Below are positions 39,572-48,219 of a DNA stretch of 64,000 nucleotides, piece by piece. This DNA comes from Acidimicrobiales bacterium (lineage in GTDB: Bacteria > Actinomycetota > Acidimicrobiia > Acidimicrobiales > Iamiaceae). Made by a program: the position numbers and the translations under genes. The stretch is from NCBI GenBank assembly GCA_035547835.1, contig DASZTW010000005.1, forward strand, positions 62,001 to 126,000, read 5' to 3'. How positions within the stretch are numbered: the first letter of the stretch is position 1; each line of letters opens with the position of its first letter. Below the pieces are notes generated by a model, which saw only the letters and a list, made by a program, of their open reading frames with translations, made no database searches and was not told where the DNA came from.

Positions 39572-41292
39572 TTCTTCTTCCGGCGATCCGGGGTGTGCTT
39601 GCGAGGCCGTGGCGTGATGCTGGCCCCCGCCGACCGGGTGCCCGACGGTCGGGGTGGCACCGCACCACGCCGCCGGGTGTCGGCCCCCGCGCCGCCGACC
39701 AGATCGCCGTCGCTGCCGCCGGCTGGGGCACTGCCGCTCGCCCCGCCCGCGGCGGCGACCCGTCCACCGGCCCGGCGGCCTTCGCCCCGCGCGCCGCCGG
39801 CTCCGGCGCCTGCACCGACCACGACGGCTTCGCGCCGGGCAGCGGAGCCCGCGGCGAGCCCTTCGGCGCGCTCCTCGTCGGACAGCCGACTGAGCCGCTG
39901 GCGGATCTCGGCGTACTTCGGCTCACGTTCTTTGATCCACGCCGTCATCGGCGCGGCGATGAAGATCGACGAGTACGCCCCGGAGATCAGGCCGACCAGC
40001 AACGCCAAGCCGAACTCCTCGAGCGTCACGGCGCCCATCACCCAGGCGCCGATGATGAGGATGGACAGCACCGGGATGACCGCCGACAACGTGGTGTTGA
40101 TCGACCGCATGAAGGTCTGGTTCGCCGACAAGTTGCACATGTCGGTGTACGTCATGGTGCCGTTGGCGGTGACCCGCCCCTGGTTCTCGCGGATCTTGTC
40201 GTAGACGACGATCGTGTCGTACAGCGAGTAACCGAGGATCGTGAGGAACGCGATCACGGTCGCAGGCGTGACTTCGAAACGAAGGATCGAATAGACGCCG
40301 ACGGCCACGATGACGTCGTGGATCACCGCCGCGATCGCGGAGATCGCGAACTTCCACTCGAGGCGGATCCACACGTAGATGAAGATCGCGATCAGGAAGA
40401 AGATCAGCGCCTTGATGGCCTTCGACGAGACGTCGCTGCCCCATGTCGGGCCGACTTCGTTCAAGTTGGCCTCGACGACCGACAGCGGCTGGCCGGAGGC
40501 CTTCGCCAGAGCCGTGGAGATCTTGCCTTCGTAGGCGGCCTTCGCGGCGTCGCTCGATGCCGGCGGCACCTCGACCCGGAAATCCGACGTGCCCAGCCGC
40601 TGCACTTGCGGGTCCTTGGCGCCGGCGTCGGTGGCGGCCTTGCGGATCTGGCTGGTCGATGCGTCGCCACCCGGGAACTGCCAGGCGATGCCGCCGCGGA
40701 AGTCGATGCCCAAGTTGAGCTCGCGCACGAACAGCGAGCCGATACTGATGACGACCATCAGCGTCGACAGCACTGCCGCGACCTTCCAGCCCTTCTTGAA
40801 GTCGATGTTGGCGTCGAAGGAGTACAGGCGGTGGAAGAAGCCGTTGCGCGCCCGGGCCGGTCGCTGCCGCGGCGGGCGTGGCGCCCGGGCCGCACGCCGC
40901 TTCCGCCTGCTCTCCGCCGCGTCGGACGTGTCGTCGTCGCCACCGGCGTCGTCGGATTCGTCGCCCTCGCCCTCGTCGCCCTCGTCGCCCTCGTCGCCCT
41001 CGCCCTCGGCGTCGTCGCCCTCGGCGTCGTCGCCCTCGTCGCTGCCGCCCTCGTCGGACTCGTCGGACTCGCCGAACTCGCCCTCGTCACTGCCGGCCTC
41101 GCCGACCAAGCCGTCGGCATGGGCCGGCACGTCGGCCTCGTCGTCGGCGTCGAGCGACGTGCCGTCCGCGCCCTCGCCGTCGACCCCGGCATCGACGGTG
41201 TCGTCGATCGTCGCGCCGTCGTCGGACTCGGCCATCTCGTCGGCCACGGCCTCGGCCTCGTCGCCCTCGCGGGGCTCGTCGTCGGCGCTCAT
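39568..41292 (-). CDS. secF: Protein translocase subunit SecF with long acidic N-terminus
   Basis: Membrane partner of SecD that uses the proton gradient to pull exported proteins. The SecF core starts near residue 150 (FFHRLYSFDANIDF) and shows GIDFRGGIAWQF, then VIHDVIVAVGVYSIL, FLTILGYSLYDTIVVYDKIREN and MRSINTTLSAVIPVLSIL, the conserved helices. Two odd extensions flank it. The first 130 residues are almost all Asp, Glu, Gly and Ser (GDEGDEGDEGEGDE) from a repetitive tract at 40960-41070; the C-terminal 80 residues are Gly/Ala/Arg-rich and basic. Total 574 residues, against 300-440 usual. ATG at 41292 overlaps the secD stop (ATGA). Confidence 0.94.
   Translation of the reverse strand: MSADDEPREGDEAEAVADEMAESDDGATIDDTVDAGVDGEGADGTSLDADDEADVPAHADGLVGEAGSDEGEFGESDESDEGGSDEGDDAEGDDAEGEGDEGDEGDEGEGDESDDAGGDDDTSDAAESRRKRRAARAPRPPRQRPARARNGFFHRLYSFDANIDFKKGWKVAAVLSTLMVVISIGSLFVRELNLGIDFRGGIAWQFPGGDASTSQIRKAATDAGAKDPQVQRLGTSDFRVEVPPASSDAAKAAYEGKISTALAKASGQPLSVVEANLNEVGPTWGSDVSSKAIKALIFFLIAIFIYVWIRLEWKFAISAIAAVIHDVIVAVGVYSILRFEVTPATVIAFLTILGYSLYDTIVVYDKIRENQGRVTANGTMTYTDMCNLSANQTFMRSINTTLSAVIPVLSILIIGAWVMGAVTLEEFGLALLVGLISGAYSSIFIAAPMTAWIKEREPKYAEIRQRLSRLSDEERAEGLAAGSAARREAVVVGAGAGAGGARGEGRRAGGRVAAAGGASGSAPAGGSDGDLVGGAGADTRRRGAVPPRPSGTRSAGASITPRPRKHTPDRRKKK
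40960..41070. repeat. Low-complexity tandem tract in secF (GTCGCCCTC-like)
   Basis: Imperfect 6-12-bp repeats of gtcgccctcgtc encode the alternating Gly-Asp-Glu stretch of SecF. The tract is prone to slippage in multiples of three, so its length may vary between strains. Confidence 0.8.
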
Positions 41293-43163
41293 GCCTCGGC
41301 TCCTGCGACGGTGGTGTCGTCGACCCGGCCGTCATCGGCGAGGTCGGTGTGGTGGCGGTGCGACACGCCGAGCATGCGGGGCCGGTCCTGGAAGAACGCG
41401 CTGCGGGCCAGCAACAAGACGGCCGGGCGCATGAGGAACCACGACGCCACCAGGTCGAGGATCGTGGACAGACCCAGGTAGAACGCGAAGCCGCGCACCG
41501 AGCCGACCGTGAAGTAGTAGAGGATCACGGCGCCGATCAGCGACACGAGGTCGGCCGACAGGATCACGCGCCAGGCGTCGCTGAACGACCGGTCGACGGT
41601 GCCGCGCAACGTGCGGCCCTTGTCGGTGTCTTCTCGCAAGTGCTCGAAGTACACGACGTTGGAGTCGACGGCCACGCCGACCGACACGATGATGCCGGTG
41701 ATGCCCGACAAGGTGAGCGCCAGGCCACCGTGCACGCCGAGGTAGGCGATCACCACCCACAACAGCGCCGAGGCAGCACCCAGGCTGGCGATGGCCACCA
41801 ACCCGAGCACCCGGTAGAAGACCAACATGTAGATGGCCACGAGGGCGAGCCCGACCAGGCCGGACACCAGGCCGGCGTGCAGCGAGTCCGAGCCCAACTT
41901 GGCGGACACCTTCTGGAACGTGGCTTCCTTGAACGTGACCGGCAGCGCGCCGTAGCGGAGCTGCAGCGACAGATCGTTGGCGCTCGAGTGCGAGAAGTTG
42001 CCGGTGATCGTGAAGCCGCCGGCGTTCGACGCCAGATTCAGCGCGTCGACCGTGGGCGCCGAGATCACCTGGCCGTCGAGCACGATGGCCATCCGCCCGC
42101 GTTGGCCGGTGTCGCCTTGGCCGGTGATCGGGCAGATCGGACCCTTCGACGAGTCGGAGTTGCCGTCGTAGCAGGCGTTCATGAACCGGTTCGCCTTGCT
42201 CTCGAACTTGGTCTTGACGCTGACGCCCACCTGCCACTGGCCCGTGTTGTCGAGCTGCGGCTGCGACTTGCTGAGGGCCTCGCCCTGGAGGTTGACCGGC
42301 CCCATCAGGTAGCAGTCGAGGTACGTCTGCTTGTGGTCGATCTGGCCGGGCAGCACGACCTCACCGGTGGTGGGTGACAAGTCGGTGGGCGCGCTCGCCA
42401 GGCAGGCCTCCACCGCCTGGGGCACGTCGGGGTTGCCGTACTTGGCGGCCGACGCCACGAGTGGGTTGGTGGGCGTCGTGGTGGTGGTCGAGCCCGAGGT
42501 CGTGGCGGTGGTCGACGACGAGGCCGGCGGCTGCGTGGTGGGTGGCGTGGTCGTTGCCGGCACGTGGACGCTGCGACCTTGGGTACCGGCGGCGGCGCTG
42601 GTCGACGTGGCCGACCCCGCGGTGGTGCCGGGCGTGGTCGTGCTGCTCGAGTTGCCGGTCGTGCTGGCAGTGGTGGTGGTCGTGGTGGCGCCCTTGGCGG
42701 CCGAGGTCGACGAGCGCGGCGTGGTGGTGGAGGTGGACTGCTTCTTCAGCGCGGCGACGACTTGCGCGTTGAACGGGTTCGGCGCCTGCCATTGCCCCGT
42801 GGTCGCTTGCGTGCCCGCCGGCATCACCGCCCGGAACTCCATCTTGGCGGTACGCCCGATGACCTCTTTGGCCTTCTCGGGGTCCTTCACACCGGGCAAC
42901 GAGATGACCACCGTCTTGCCTTGGCGCACGATGTCGGGCTCGGCCACACCGAGGGCGTCGATGCGGTTGCGGATGATCTCCTTGGCCTGCTCCACCGATG
43001 ACGACGGCACGTTCTTGTCGAGCGGCTGGAGCGTGGCGGAGATGCCGCCCTTGAGGTCGAGGCCCAGCAGCGGCTTGTTGCCGATCGCGAACGTCCACCC
43101 CAACAAGCCGAGGGTGATCACAGCGAAGACGACCAGCGTGGTGGCCTCGCGACGGCCCTTCAC
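41289..43163 (-). CDS. secD: Protein translocase subunit SecD with Ser/Thr-rich insertion
   Basis: 624 residues. N-terminal helix (TTLVVFAVITLGLLGWTFAIG), then LLGLDLKGGISATLQP and the P1 domain (IRNRIDALGVAEPDI, GKTVVISLPGVKD), a Thr/Ser/Pro-rich segment of about 95 residues at 150-245, the second periplasmic part (GRMAIVLDGQVISAPTV) and the C-terminal six-helix region with LSGITGIIVSVGVAVDSNVVYFEHLRED. The Thr-rich stretch sits outside the membrane and is likely glycosylated or disordered. GTG at 43163 has GAGG 7 bases upstream. yajC, normally just upstream, is absent; an acyltransferase gene lies there instead. Confidence 0.95.
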   Translation of the reverse strand: MKGRREATTLVVFAVITLGLLGWTFAIGNKPLLGLDLKGGISATLQPLDKNVPSSSVEQAKEIIRNRIDALGVAEPDIVRQGKTVVISLPGVKDPEKAKEVIGRTAKMEFRAVMPAGTQATTGQWQAPNPFNAQVVAALKKQSTSTTTPRSSTSAAKGATTTTTTASTTGNSSSTTTPGTTAGSATSTSAAAGTQGRSVHVPATTTPPTTQPPASSSTTATTSGSTTTTTPTNPLVASAAKYGNPDVPQAVEACLASAPTDLSPTTGEVVLPGQIDHKQTYLDCYLMGPVNLQGEALSKSQPQLDNTGQWQVGVSVKTKFESKANRFMNACYDGNSDSSKGPICPITGQGDTGQRGRMAIVLDGQVISAPTVDALNLASNAGGFTITGNFSHSSANDLSLQLRYGALPVTFKEATFQKVSAKLGSDSLHAGLVSGLVGLALVAIYMLVFYRVLGLVAIASLGAASALLWVVIAYLGVHGGLALTLSGITGIIVSVGVAVDSNVVYFEHLREDTDKGRTLRGTVDRSFSDAWRVILSADLVSLIGAVILYYFTVGSVRGFAFYLGLSTILDLVASWFLMRPAVLLLARSAFFQDRPRMLGVSHRHHTDLADDGRVDDTTVAGAEA

Positions 43164-43218
43164 AGGGCGACCTCGTTCGGGAACCGGGTGGATGCTGCAC
43201 CGGACCGGCGCGGTTGGA

Positions 43219-43232
43219 GAAGGTGCACCTTC
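43219..43232. promoter_or_regulatory. 14-bp palindrome in the secD leader
   Basis: GAAGGTGCACCTTC is perfectly symmetric and lies 56 bases upstream of the secD GTG, in the 240-bp gap below the acyltransferase gene. It could be an operator or an RNA hairpin; nothing else supports either. Confidence 0.3.
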
Positions 43233-43349
43233 AGCCTCTCAGGTGACGGCGACGTGGGCGGGGCCTGCTGCCCGCCCACCGCCCGTCGGAACGGAGCGCC
43301 ACCTTAGACGCGCGCCAGTAGGTCGCCCAGATCGCGAGTCGCCGTTCGA

Positions 43350-43372
43350 TTCGCCAGCTTGCACCTGGCGAA
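43350..43372 (-). terminator. Hairpin downstream of acyltransferase gene
   Basis: TTCGCCAG and CTGGCGAA (8 bp, perfect) around a 7-base loop begin 30 bases after the acyltransferase stop. No U-tract follows, so termination would need Rho or another factor. Confidence 0.35.
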
Positions 43373-43402
43373 CAGCCACGTGTTGCTGGTCGGCCGGGAG
43401 GG

Positions 43403-44650
43403 TCAGGCTCGTGCGTCGACCCACGCCGGTTCGGCTTCCGACCCTCCCACCACGGCACCGGGCGGCGATGGTGGCGAGGAGCCGTCGAGCCCGCGCCCGG
43501 GCTGCGCGCCTCGGCCGCGGGCGGTCTGACGGCGGCGGACCCACTCGGTGACGGGCCGCTCCAGCCAGCGCCAGCTCAGCCCCGACACGAACAGCGTGGG
43601 CGGCAACGCCACCAGCGCGGCCAGCAGCGGCGACGACGGCAACATCCCTTCAGATCGCAGCACGCACAGGATCGGCACGTGCCAGAGGTACAACCCGTAC
43701 GACACCTGGCCGGTCCAGACGATGGGCCGCGACACGAGGCTGGACGGCGGCCGCGCCGCGCCGGCGATCGCCGCCACGATCGCGGCGAACCCAGCGGCAG
43801 CCAGCGTGTCGCGCCACACCTTCAAGTCGAACGCGGTGGAGTTGTTGGCGTGCGCGTTCCACAGCGCCCAGGCGCTGTCGGCGACCACCAGCGCAGTGCC
43901 GGCGGCGACCAGCGCGGACATGGTGCCGCGACCGACGCGGCGGTCGCCGAGCACCACGGCGGCCAGCATGCCGAGCGCGAAGTACGGCGCGGCCGCAGGC
44001 AGGATCTTGCTGACGAACAGCGGCGCATCGCCGCGCGCCGCCATCCACCAGTTGAACAAGATGCCGCCGGCCCCGAACGCGACGGGCACCAGCCAGACCC
44101 CCACGCGGCGACCCGAGCGCGCGGCCAGCCAGCCCAACAGCGGCAGCACGACGTAGAACGACACCTCGACGGTGAGCGTCCACATCGGTGGGTCGAGCTT
44201 GAGGAGCGTGCGGTCGGTGAAGTTCTGCGCGAACACGGCGAACATCCACAAGTCGCTGGTGGCCGGCAGCCGGACGCCCGGCGAGGCGTCTCGACCCCAC
44301 AACAACACGATCGCACCGACCAGCGCGAGCCAGTAGGCCGGCAGGATGCGGGCGACCCGGCGGGCCGCGTAGCGCGACGTCGACGGCCGGGCCCGCTGCT
44401 CGCGGACGGCGCGCACCCACGGTCGGTACAACAAGAAGCCGCTCAGCACGAAGAACAGGACCAAGCCGAGGCGCAGCTCGTGCAAGAGGTCGTCGCCGAC
44501 CGAGTCGCGCTGCGACGCGGCGACCACGGGAAGGCTGTACAGCCACGCGTGGTACACGAACACCGTCAAGGCCGCGATCGCGCGGATCCCGTCGAGCGCC
44601 AGGACGCGGCGCGTCGCGGAAGCGGTCGGGGATGGCGAATCGCCGGGGAT
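43403..44650 (-). CDS. Acyltransferase-3 (OafA/YrhL-like) with probable ATC start
   Basis: Integral membrane O-acyltransferase, about ten helices. Conserved features are RRVLALDGIRAIAALTVFVYH with the catalytic-type His, LFFVLSGFLLYRPWVRA, RYAARRVARILPAYWLAL and PPMWTLTVEVSFYVVLPLLG; the C-terminus is a disordered Pro/Gly tail. The start is peculiar. Between the in-frame TAA and the conserved LALDGIR there is no ATG, GTG or TTG, but AGGAAGG (44658-44664) stands 7 bases before an ATC at 44650, giving 415 residues. The first standard start (TTG 44569) would cut off the family signature. It occupies the position of yajC between ruvB and secD. Substrate unknown. Confidence 0.82.
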   Translation of the reverse strand: MPGDSPSPTASATRRVLALDGIRAIAALTVFVYHAWLYSLPVVAASQRDSVGDDLLHELRLGLVLFFVLSGFLLYRPWVRAVREQRARPSTSRYAARRVARILPAYWLALVGAIVLLWGRDASPGVRLPATSDLWMFAVFAQNFTDRTLLKLDPPMWTLTVEVSFYVVLPLLGWLAARSGRRVGVWLVPVAFGAGGILFNWWMAARGDAPLFVSKILPAAAPYFALGMLAAVVLGDRRVGRGTMSALVAAGTALVVADSAWALWNAHANNSTAFDLKVWRDTLAAAGFAAIVAAIAGAARPPSSLVSRPIVWTGQVSYGLYLWHVPILCVLRSEGMLPSSPLLAALVALPPTLFVSGLSWRWLERPVTEWVRRRQTARGRGAQPGRGLDGSSPPSPPGAVVGGSEAEPAWVDARA

Positions 44651-44798
44651 GGTGTGGCCTTCCTGTTCGACAGCGTGCGCCCACGTGCCACGTTAGGGGC
44701 GACCCTGCGGGGATGCAGCCGATCCGCCCGATTCACACGTAGTCCCCAGCAGATGTGCAGGGACCTGCCCGCCGACGCGCGGCACGGGGCGCCGCGGG

Positions 44799-45842
44799 TC
44801 AGGAGTCGAACAGCGTGCTGTCCGGCGGTTCGCGCCGGCCGGCCGACGGTGGCGGCGCCACGCCCAGGTGGGCCCACGCCGCATCGGTCGCGACCCGGCC
44901 CCGAGGGGTTCGGATCAGCAGACCTTGTTGGATCAGGAACGGCTCGTGGACGTCCTCGACGGTCTCGGCCGGCTCGCCCGCGCCGATGGCGAGGGTGGAC
45001 AAGCCGACCGGCCCCCCGCCGAACCGTTCGCACAGGGCCACGAGGATGGCCCGGTCGACTTTGTCGAGGCCGCGGTCGTCGATGCCGAACGTGGTCAGCC
45101 CGTCGTGGGCGGCCACGGCGTCGACCACACCGTTGCCGCGGACCTCGGCGTAGTCGCGCACCCGGCGCAACAGGCGGTTGGCGATGCGGGGCGTGCCCCG
45201 CGACCGGCGGGCGATCTCGCGAGCGCCGTCGCCGTCGACCTTCACGTCCAAGATCCCGGCGGCCCGGTGGACGATGGCTTCGAGATCGTCGGGTGTGTAG
45301 TAGTCGAGCCGGGTGACCAGCCCGAAGCGGTCGCGCAGCGGGCCGGTGATCAACCCCGTGCGGGTGGTGGCGCCGACCAGCGTGAAACGGGGCAGGTCGA
45401 GGCGGATCGACCGGGCGGCTGGCCCCTTGCCCAACACGATGTCGAGCTGGAAGTCCTCCATCGCCGAGTACAGCACTTCCTCGACCGGCTTGGGCAAGCG
45501 GTGGATCTCGTCGACGAACAGCACTTCGCCGTGCTCGAGCTGGCTGAGCATCGATGCGAGGTCGCCGGCGCGGTCGAGCGCCGGCCCCGACGTCGGCACC
45601 AGCCGCACGCCCATCTCGTTGGCGACGATGTGGGCCAGTGACGTCTTGCCGAGGCCGGGCGGTCCGGCGAACAGCAGGTGGTCGGGCGGTTCGCCGCGGC
45701 GGCGGGCGGCCTCCAACATGATGTGCAAATGCTCTTTGAGCTCGCTCTGGCCCACGAACTCGTCGAGCTTGCGGGGCCGGAGGCCGACTTCTTCGACGGG
45801 CTCGTCGGGACCGGGCTCGGGGGTGAGCAGCTCGTCGCGCAT
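44799..45842 (-). CDS. ruvB: Holliday junction branch-migration helicase RuvB
   Basis: AAA+ motor of 347 residues. [19 protein letters not shown], Walker [14 protein letters not shown], Walker [11 protein letters not shown], sensor 1 LVGATTRTG, the arginine finger segment [10 protein letters not shown] and the C-terminal winged helix ([20 protein letters not shown]) are all visible. ATG at 45842 starts 5 bases after the ruvA stop. A short tail ([19 protein letters not shown]) follows. Last gene of ruvC-ruvA-ruvB. Confidence 0.97.
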   Translation of the reverse strand: MRDELLTPEPGPDEPVEEVGLRPRKLDEFVGQSELKEHLHIMLEAARRRGEPPDHLLFAGPPGLGKTSLAHIVANEMGVRLVPTSGPALDRAGDLASMLSQLEHGEVLFVDEIHRLPKPVEEVLYSAMEDFQLDIVLGKGPAARSIRLDLPRFTLVGATTRTGLITGPLRDRFGLVTRLDYYTPDDLEAIVHRAAGILDVKVDGDGAREIARRSRGTPRIANRLLRRVRDYAEVRGNGVVDAVAAHDGLTTFGIDDRGLDKVDRAILVALCERFGGGPVGLSTLAIGAGEPAETVEDVHEPFLIQQGLLIRTPRGRVATDAAWAHLGVAPPPSAGRREPPDSTLFDS

Positions 45843-45847
45843 CGGGA

Positions 45848-46465
45848 TCAGCGCGGCGAGCCAAGCGTGGCGAGCGCCACGCGGAGCAGCGCCGCGGGAT
45901 CGTCGGTGTCGGGCAGGTCCCGCATGGCGGCGCCGATCTCCTCGGCGGAGTAGTCGAGCTCTGCCAGCGCGTTGCGGACGTCGGCGCGGGCCCGCGACGC
46001 GCCGTTGCCGGCCGGACCGGGGCCGGCCCCGGCGACGGCACGAGGCAGCTCCACCGTGTCGACGTCGAGCCGGGACTCGAGCTCGACGAGCAGGCGCGCC
46101 GCGGTCTTCTTGCCGACGCCAGGCACGAGGCACAGCGCGTCGGCGTCGCCGTCGGCCAGGATGCGAAACAGCTCGGCGGGGGCGTGCACGCCCAGGATCG
46201 CCAAGGCCAGCGCCGGCCCCACGCCGTGCGCGCCGAGCATGGCCTCGAAGCACTCGCGCTCGGACTTGTCAGCGAACCCGAACAGCGTCTGGCCGTCCTC
46301 GCGCACGCGGTGGTGCACCCACACGAACACGTCGTCGCCCTCGGCGCCGAGCGCCACCGAGGTGACCGGCGCGACCTGCACGCGGTAGCCGACGCCGCCG
46401 ACCTCGATCAGCAGCTCACCGTCGATGCCCCGGTCGACGAGGCGCCCCCGCAGCGAGCCGATCAC
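45848..46465 (-). CDS. ruvA: Holliday junction DNA helicase subunit RuvA
   Basis: Junction-binding tetramer subunit of 205 residues. The OB-fold ([23 protein letters not shown]), two helix-hairpin-helix motifs ([14 protein letters not shown] and [18 protein letters not shown]) and domain III ([23 protein letters not shown]), which contacts RuvB, are present. The pin region has HGVGPA in place of the common SGVGPK. GTG at 46465 overlaps the ruvC stop (GTGA). A flexible Gly/Pro linker separates domains II and III. Confidence 0.96.
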   Translation of the reverse strand: MIGSLRGRLVDRGIDGELLIEVGGVGYRVQVAPVTSVALGAEGDDVFVWVHHRVREDGQTLFGFADKSERECFEAMLGAHGVGPALALAILGVHAPAELFRILADGDADALCLVPGVGKKTAARLLVELESRLDVDTVELPRAVAGAGPGPAGNGASRARADVRNALAELDYSAEEIGAAMRDLPDTDDPAALLRVALATLGSPR

Positions 46466-46968
46466 CGCGATCCCCCTGCCGCGGCCACCCGGCGCCGGAG
46501 TCCGGCGTGCGCGAGGTGGCACAAGGCCAGTGCGCAGGCGTCGGCCGCGTCGGCCGGCTTCGGTGGCGTGGCGAGCCCGAGCAGGTGCTGGACCATGGCC
46601 TGGACCTCGGCCTTGGAGGCCCGCCCGTCACCCGCCACGGCCAGCTTCACCTCGTTGGGTGAATACTCGACGACTTCGGCCCCGATCGCGACCGCTTCGA
46701 CCATGGCCAACCCGCTGGCCTGCCCGACTGACATGGCCGTGCGGACGTTGTGCTGGAAGAAGACCCGTTCGATCGCGACCACCGACGGCTGCAGCTCGCG
46801 GAACAGGTCGCGCAGCTCGCCTTGCAGCTCGGCGAGCCGATCGGGGACGGGCCGCGAGGGATCGGTGCGCAACACGCCGACGGCGACGGCCTGGTGCCGA
46901 CCGGCGCGAGACTCGATACACCCGTAGCCACAGCGTGAGAGCCCCGGGTCGACGCCGAGCACGAACAT
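46462..46968 (-). CDS. ruvC: Holliday junction resolvase RuvC
   Basis: 168-residue RNase H-fold endonuclease. Acidic active-site residues are in VLGVDPGLSRCGYG, AIERVFFQHN and the C-terminal DAADACALALCH, with YSPNEVKLAVAGDGRASKAEV as the conserved middle. ATG at 46968 is supported by TAACCT 7 bases upstream. The TAA of that hexamer is also the stop codon of the peroxiredoxin gene, so ruvCAB has its own leaderless promoter despite lying 10 bases after that gene. Confidence 0.97.
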   Translation of the reverse strand: MFVLGVDPGLSRCGYGCIESRAGRHQAVAVGVLRTDPSRPVPDRLAELQGELRDLFRELQPSVVAIERVFFQHNVRTAMSVGQASGLAMVEAVAIGAEVVEYSPNEVKLAVAGDGRASKAEVQAMVQHLLGLATPPKPADAADACALALCHLAHAGLRRRVAAAGGSR

Positions 46969-46975
46969 CTGTACG

Positions 46976-46981
46976 AGGTTA
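46976..46981 (-). promoter_or_regulatory. -10 hexamer TAACCT of ruvC, formed by the upstream stop codon
   Basis: TAACCT ends 7 bases before the ruvC ATG; its first three bases are the TAA stop of the peroxiredoxin gene. Confidence 0.5.
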
Positions 46982-47473
46982 CCCGGCGGCCTCGGCCACG
47001 GCGTGGATGATCTCGTCGACCGGGCGGAACGTGAGCCCAGAGATCGCGCGATGGGCCCACGTGACGACGCCGCCGGCGTCGATGACGAACACCGAGCGAC
47101 GGTAGAAGCCGAGCGGGCCGAGCACGCCGTACCGGGCGCCGACCTCCTTGGCGGGGTCGCTGAGCAGCGGGAAGCCGAAGCCGCCCTGCTCGCACGCGAA
47201 CGACTCGTGGCTGTCGAGGTCGGCCGGGTTCAGCGCCAGCACCTGGGCGCCGACCTCGGCGAACTGGCCCACGCCGCGGGTGTACGTGTTGAGCTGCTGC
47301 GTGCACACCGGTGTCTTGTCGCCCGGGTAGAAGACCAGCACGACCGGCTGGCCCCGGAACTCCTCCAGGGTGTAGGTGCGCCGGCCGCGCTCGCAGCCCG
47401 CCGCCGTGCCTTCGAGCGCGAAGTCGGGCGCCGGCTCCCCCACCACGGCCTCGGCCGCCACCGCCCCGGTCAT
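46979..47473 (-). CDS. Peroxiredoxin, BCP/PrxQ family
   Basis: Thiol peroxidase of 164 residues. Shows VGEPAPDFALEG, then VVLVFYPGDKTPVCTQQLNTY, in which the peroxidatic Cys sits at PVCT; the usual TPGCTxEA form is altered, and the second Cys five residues on, found in many PrxQ proteins, is absent (Gln-Leu instead). One other Cys (FACEQGGFGFPLLSD) could resolve. ATG at 47473 overlaps the yebC stop (ATGA). It may draw electrons from mycothiol or thioredoxin; the sequence does not say which. Confidence 0.92.
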   Translation of the reverse strand: MTGAVAAEAVVGEPAPDFALEGTAAGCERGRRTYTLEEFRGQPVVLVFYPGDKTPVCTQQLNTYTRGVGQFAEVGAQVLALNPADLDSHESFACEQGGFGFPLLSDPAKEVGARYGVLGPLGFYRRSVFVIDAGGVVTWAHRAISGLTFRPVDEIIHAVAEAAG

Positions 47474-48219
47474 GCCTCGAGTGCCGCAGCGACCTCGTCG
47501 GACAAGTCGAGGTTGGCATGCACGTCCTGTACGTCGTCCTGCTCGTCGATCAGGTCGATGAGTCGCAACACCGATTTCGCGGCCTCCACGTCGTCGAGCG
47601 GCACGGTGTTCGACGCGACCATCGTGGCGTCCGAGGACTGCACGGGGAGACCTGCCGCCTCGATCGCGGCGCGCACCGCCTCCACGTCGCCGGGCGGGGT
47701 GGTGACCCGCCACGCGTCACCCACGTCGTCGACGTCGTCGGCACCGGCTTCGAGCGCCGCTTCCATCACCGCGTCCTCCTCGGCCGAGCGGTCGACGTCG
47801 ACCACGCCCTTGCGCTCGAACTGCCACGCCACCGCGCCAGGCTCCGCCATCGACCCCCCGTTGCGGGTGAACAGCGTGCGGATCTCCGAGCCGGTGCGGT
47901 TGCGATTGTCGGTGAGCACCTCGATGTACAGCGCCACGCCGTGGGGCGCATAGCCCTCATAGCTGATCTGCTCGTAGTTGACGCCTTCGAGCTCGCCGGT
48001 ACCTCGCTTGACGGCCCGCTCGATCGTGTCGAGGGGCACCGACGCGGCGCGGGCCTTTTGGAACATGGTGCGCAGCGTCGGGTTGGAGTCCTGGTCGCCG
48101 CCGCCTTGGCGAGCCGCGACTTCGACTTGGCGGATCAGCTTGGCGAAGTTCTTGCCGCGCGCTTTGTCCTTGGCGGCCTTTTGGTGCTTGATCGTGGCCC
48201 ACTTCGAGTGCCCACTCAC
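47470..48219 (-). CDS. yebC: YebC/PmpR-family protein
   Basis: DNA- or ribosome-associated regulator family; members control genes such as ruvC in some bacteria and ease translation of proline-rich stretches in others. Begins SGHSKWATIKHQKAAKDKARGKNF, the family hallmark, with DSNPTLRTMFQKARAASVP, YEGYAPHGVA and EIRTLFTRNGGSM further on, and 249 residues overall. GTG at 48219 has GGAGG 7 bases upstream and overlaps the pdxT stop (GTGA). The pdxS-pdxT-yebC-ruvC neighbourhood is shared with mycobacteria, apart from the inserted peroxiredoxin. Confidence 0.96.
   Translation of the reverse strand: MSGHSKWATIKHQKAAKDKARGKNFAKLIRQVEVAARQGGGDQDSNPTLRTMFQKARAASVPLDTIERAVKRGTGELEGVNYEQISYEGYAPHGVALYIEVLTDNRNRTGSEIRTLFTRNGGSMAEPGAVAWQFERKGVVDVDRSAEEDAVMEAALEAGADDVDDVGDAWRVTTPPGDVEAVRAAIEAAGLPVQSSDATMVASNTVPLDDVEAAKSVLRLIDLIDEQDDVQDVHANLDLSDEVAAALEA

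Noticed and set aside
43330-43400. tRNA gene suggested by a GTTCGATTC T-loop-like string
   Set aside because: The flanking bases do not form a T-arm, and no acceptor or anticodon stem could be drawn.
44569-44571. TTG 44569 as start of the acyltransferase gene
   Set aside because: It would remove the conserved LALDGIRAIAA segment that is clearly encoded in frame just upstream.
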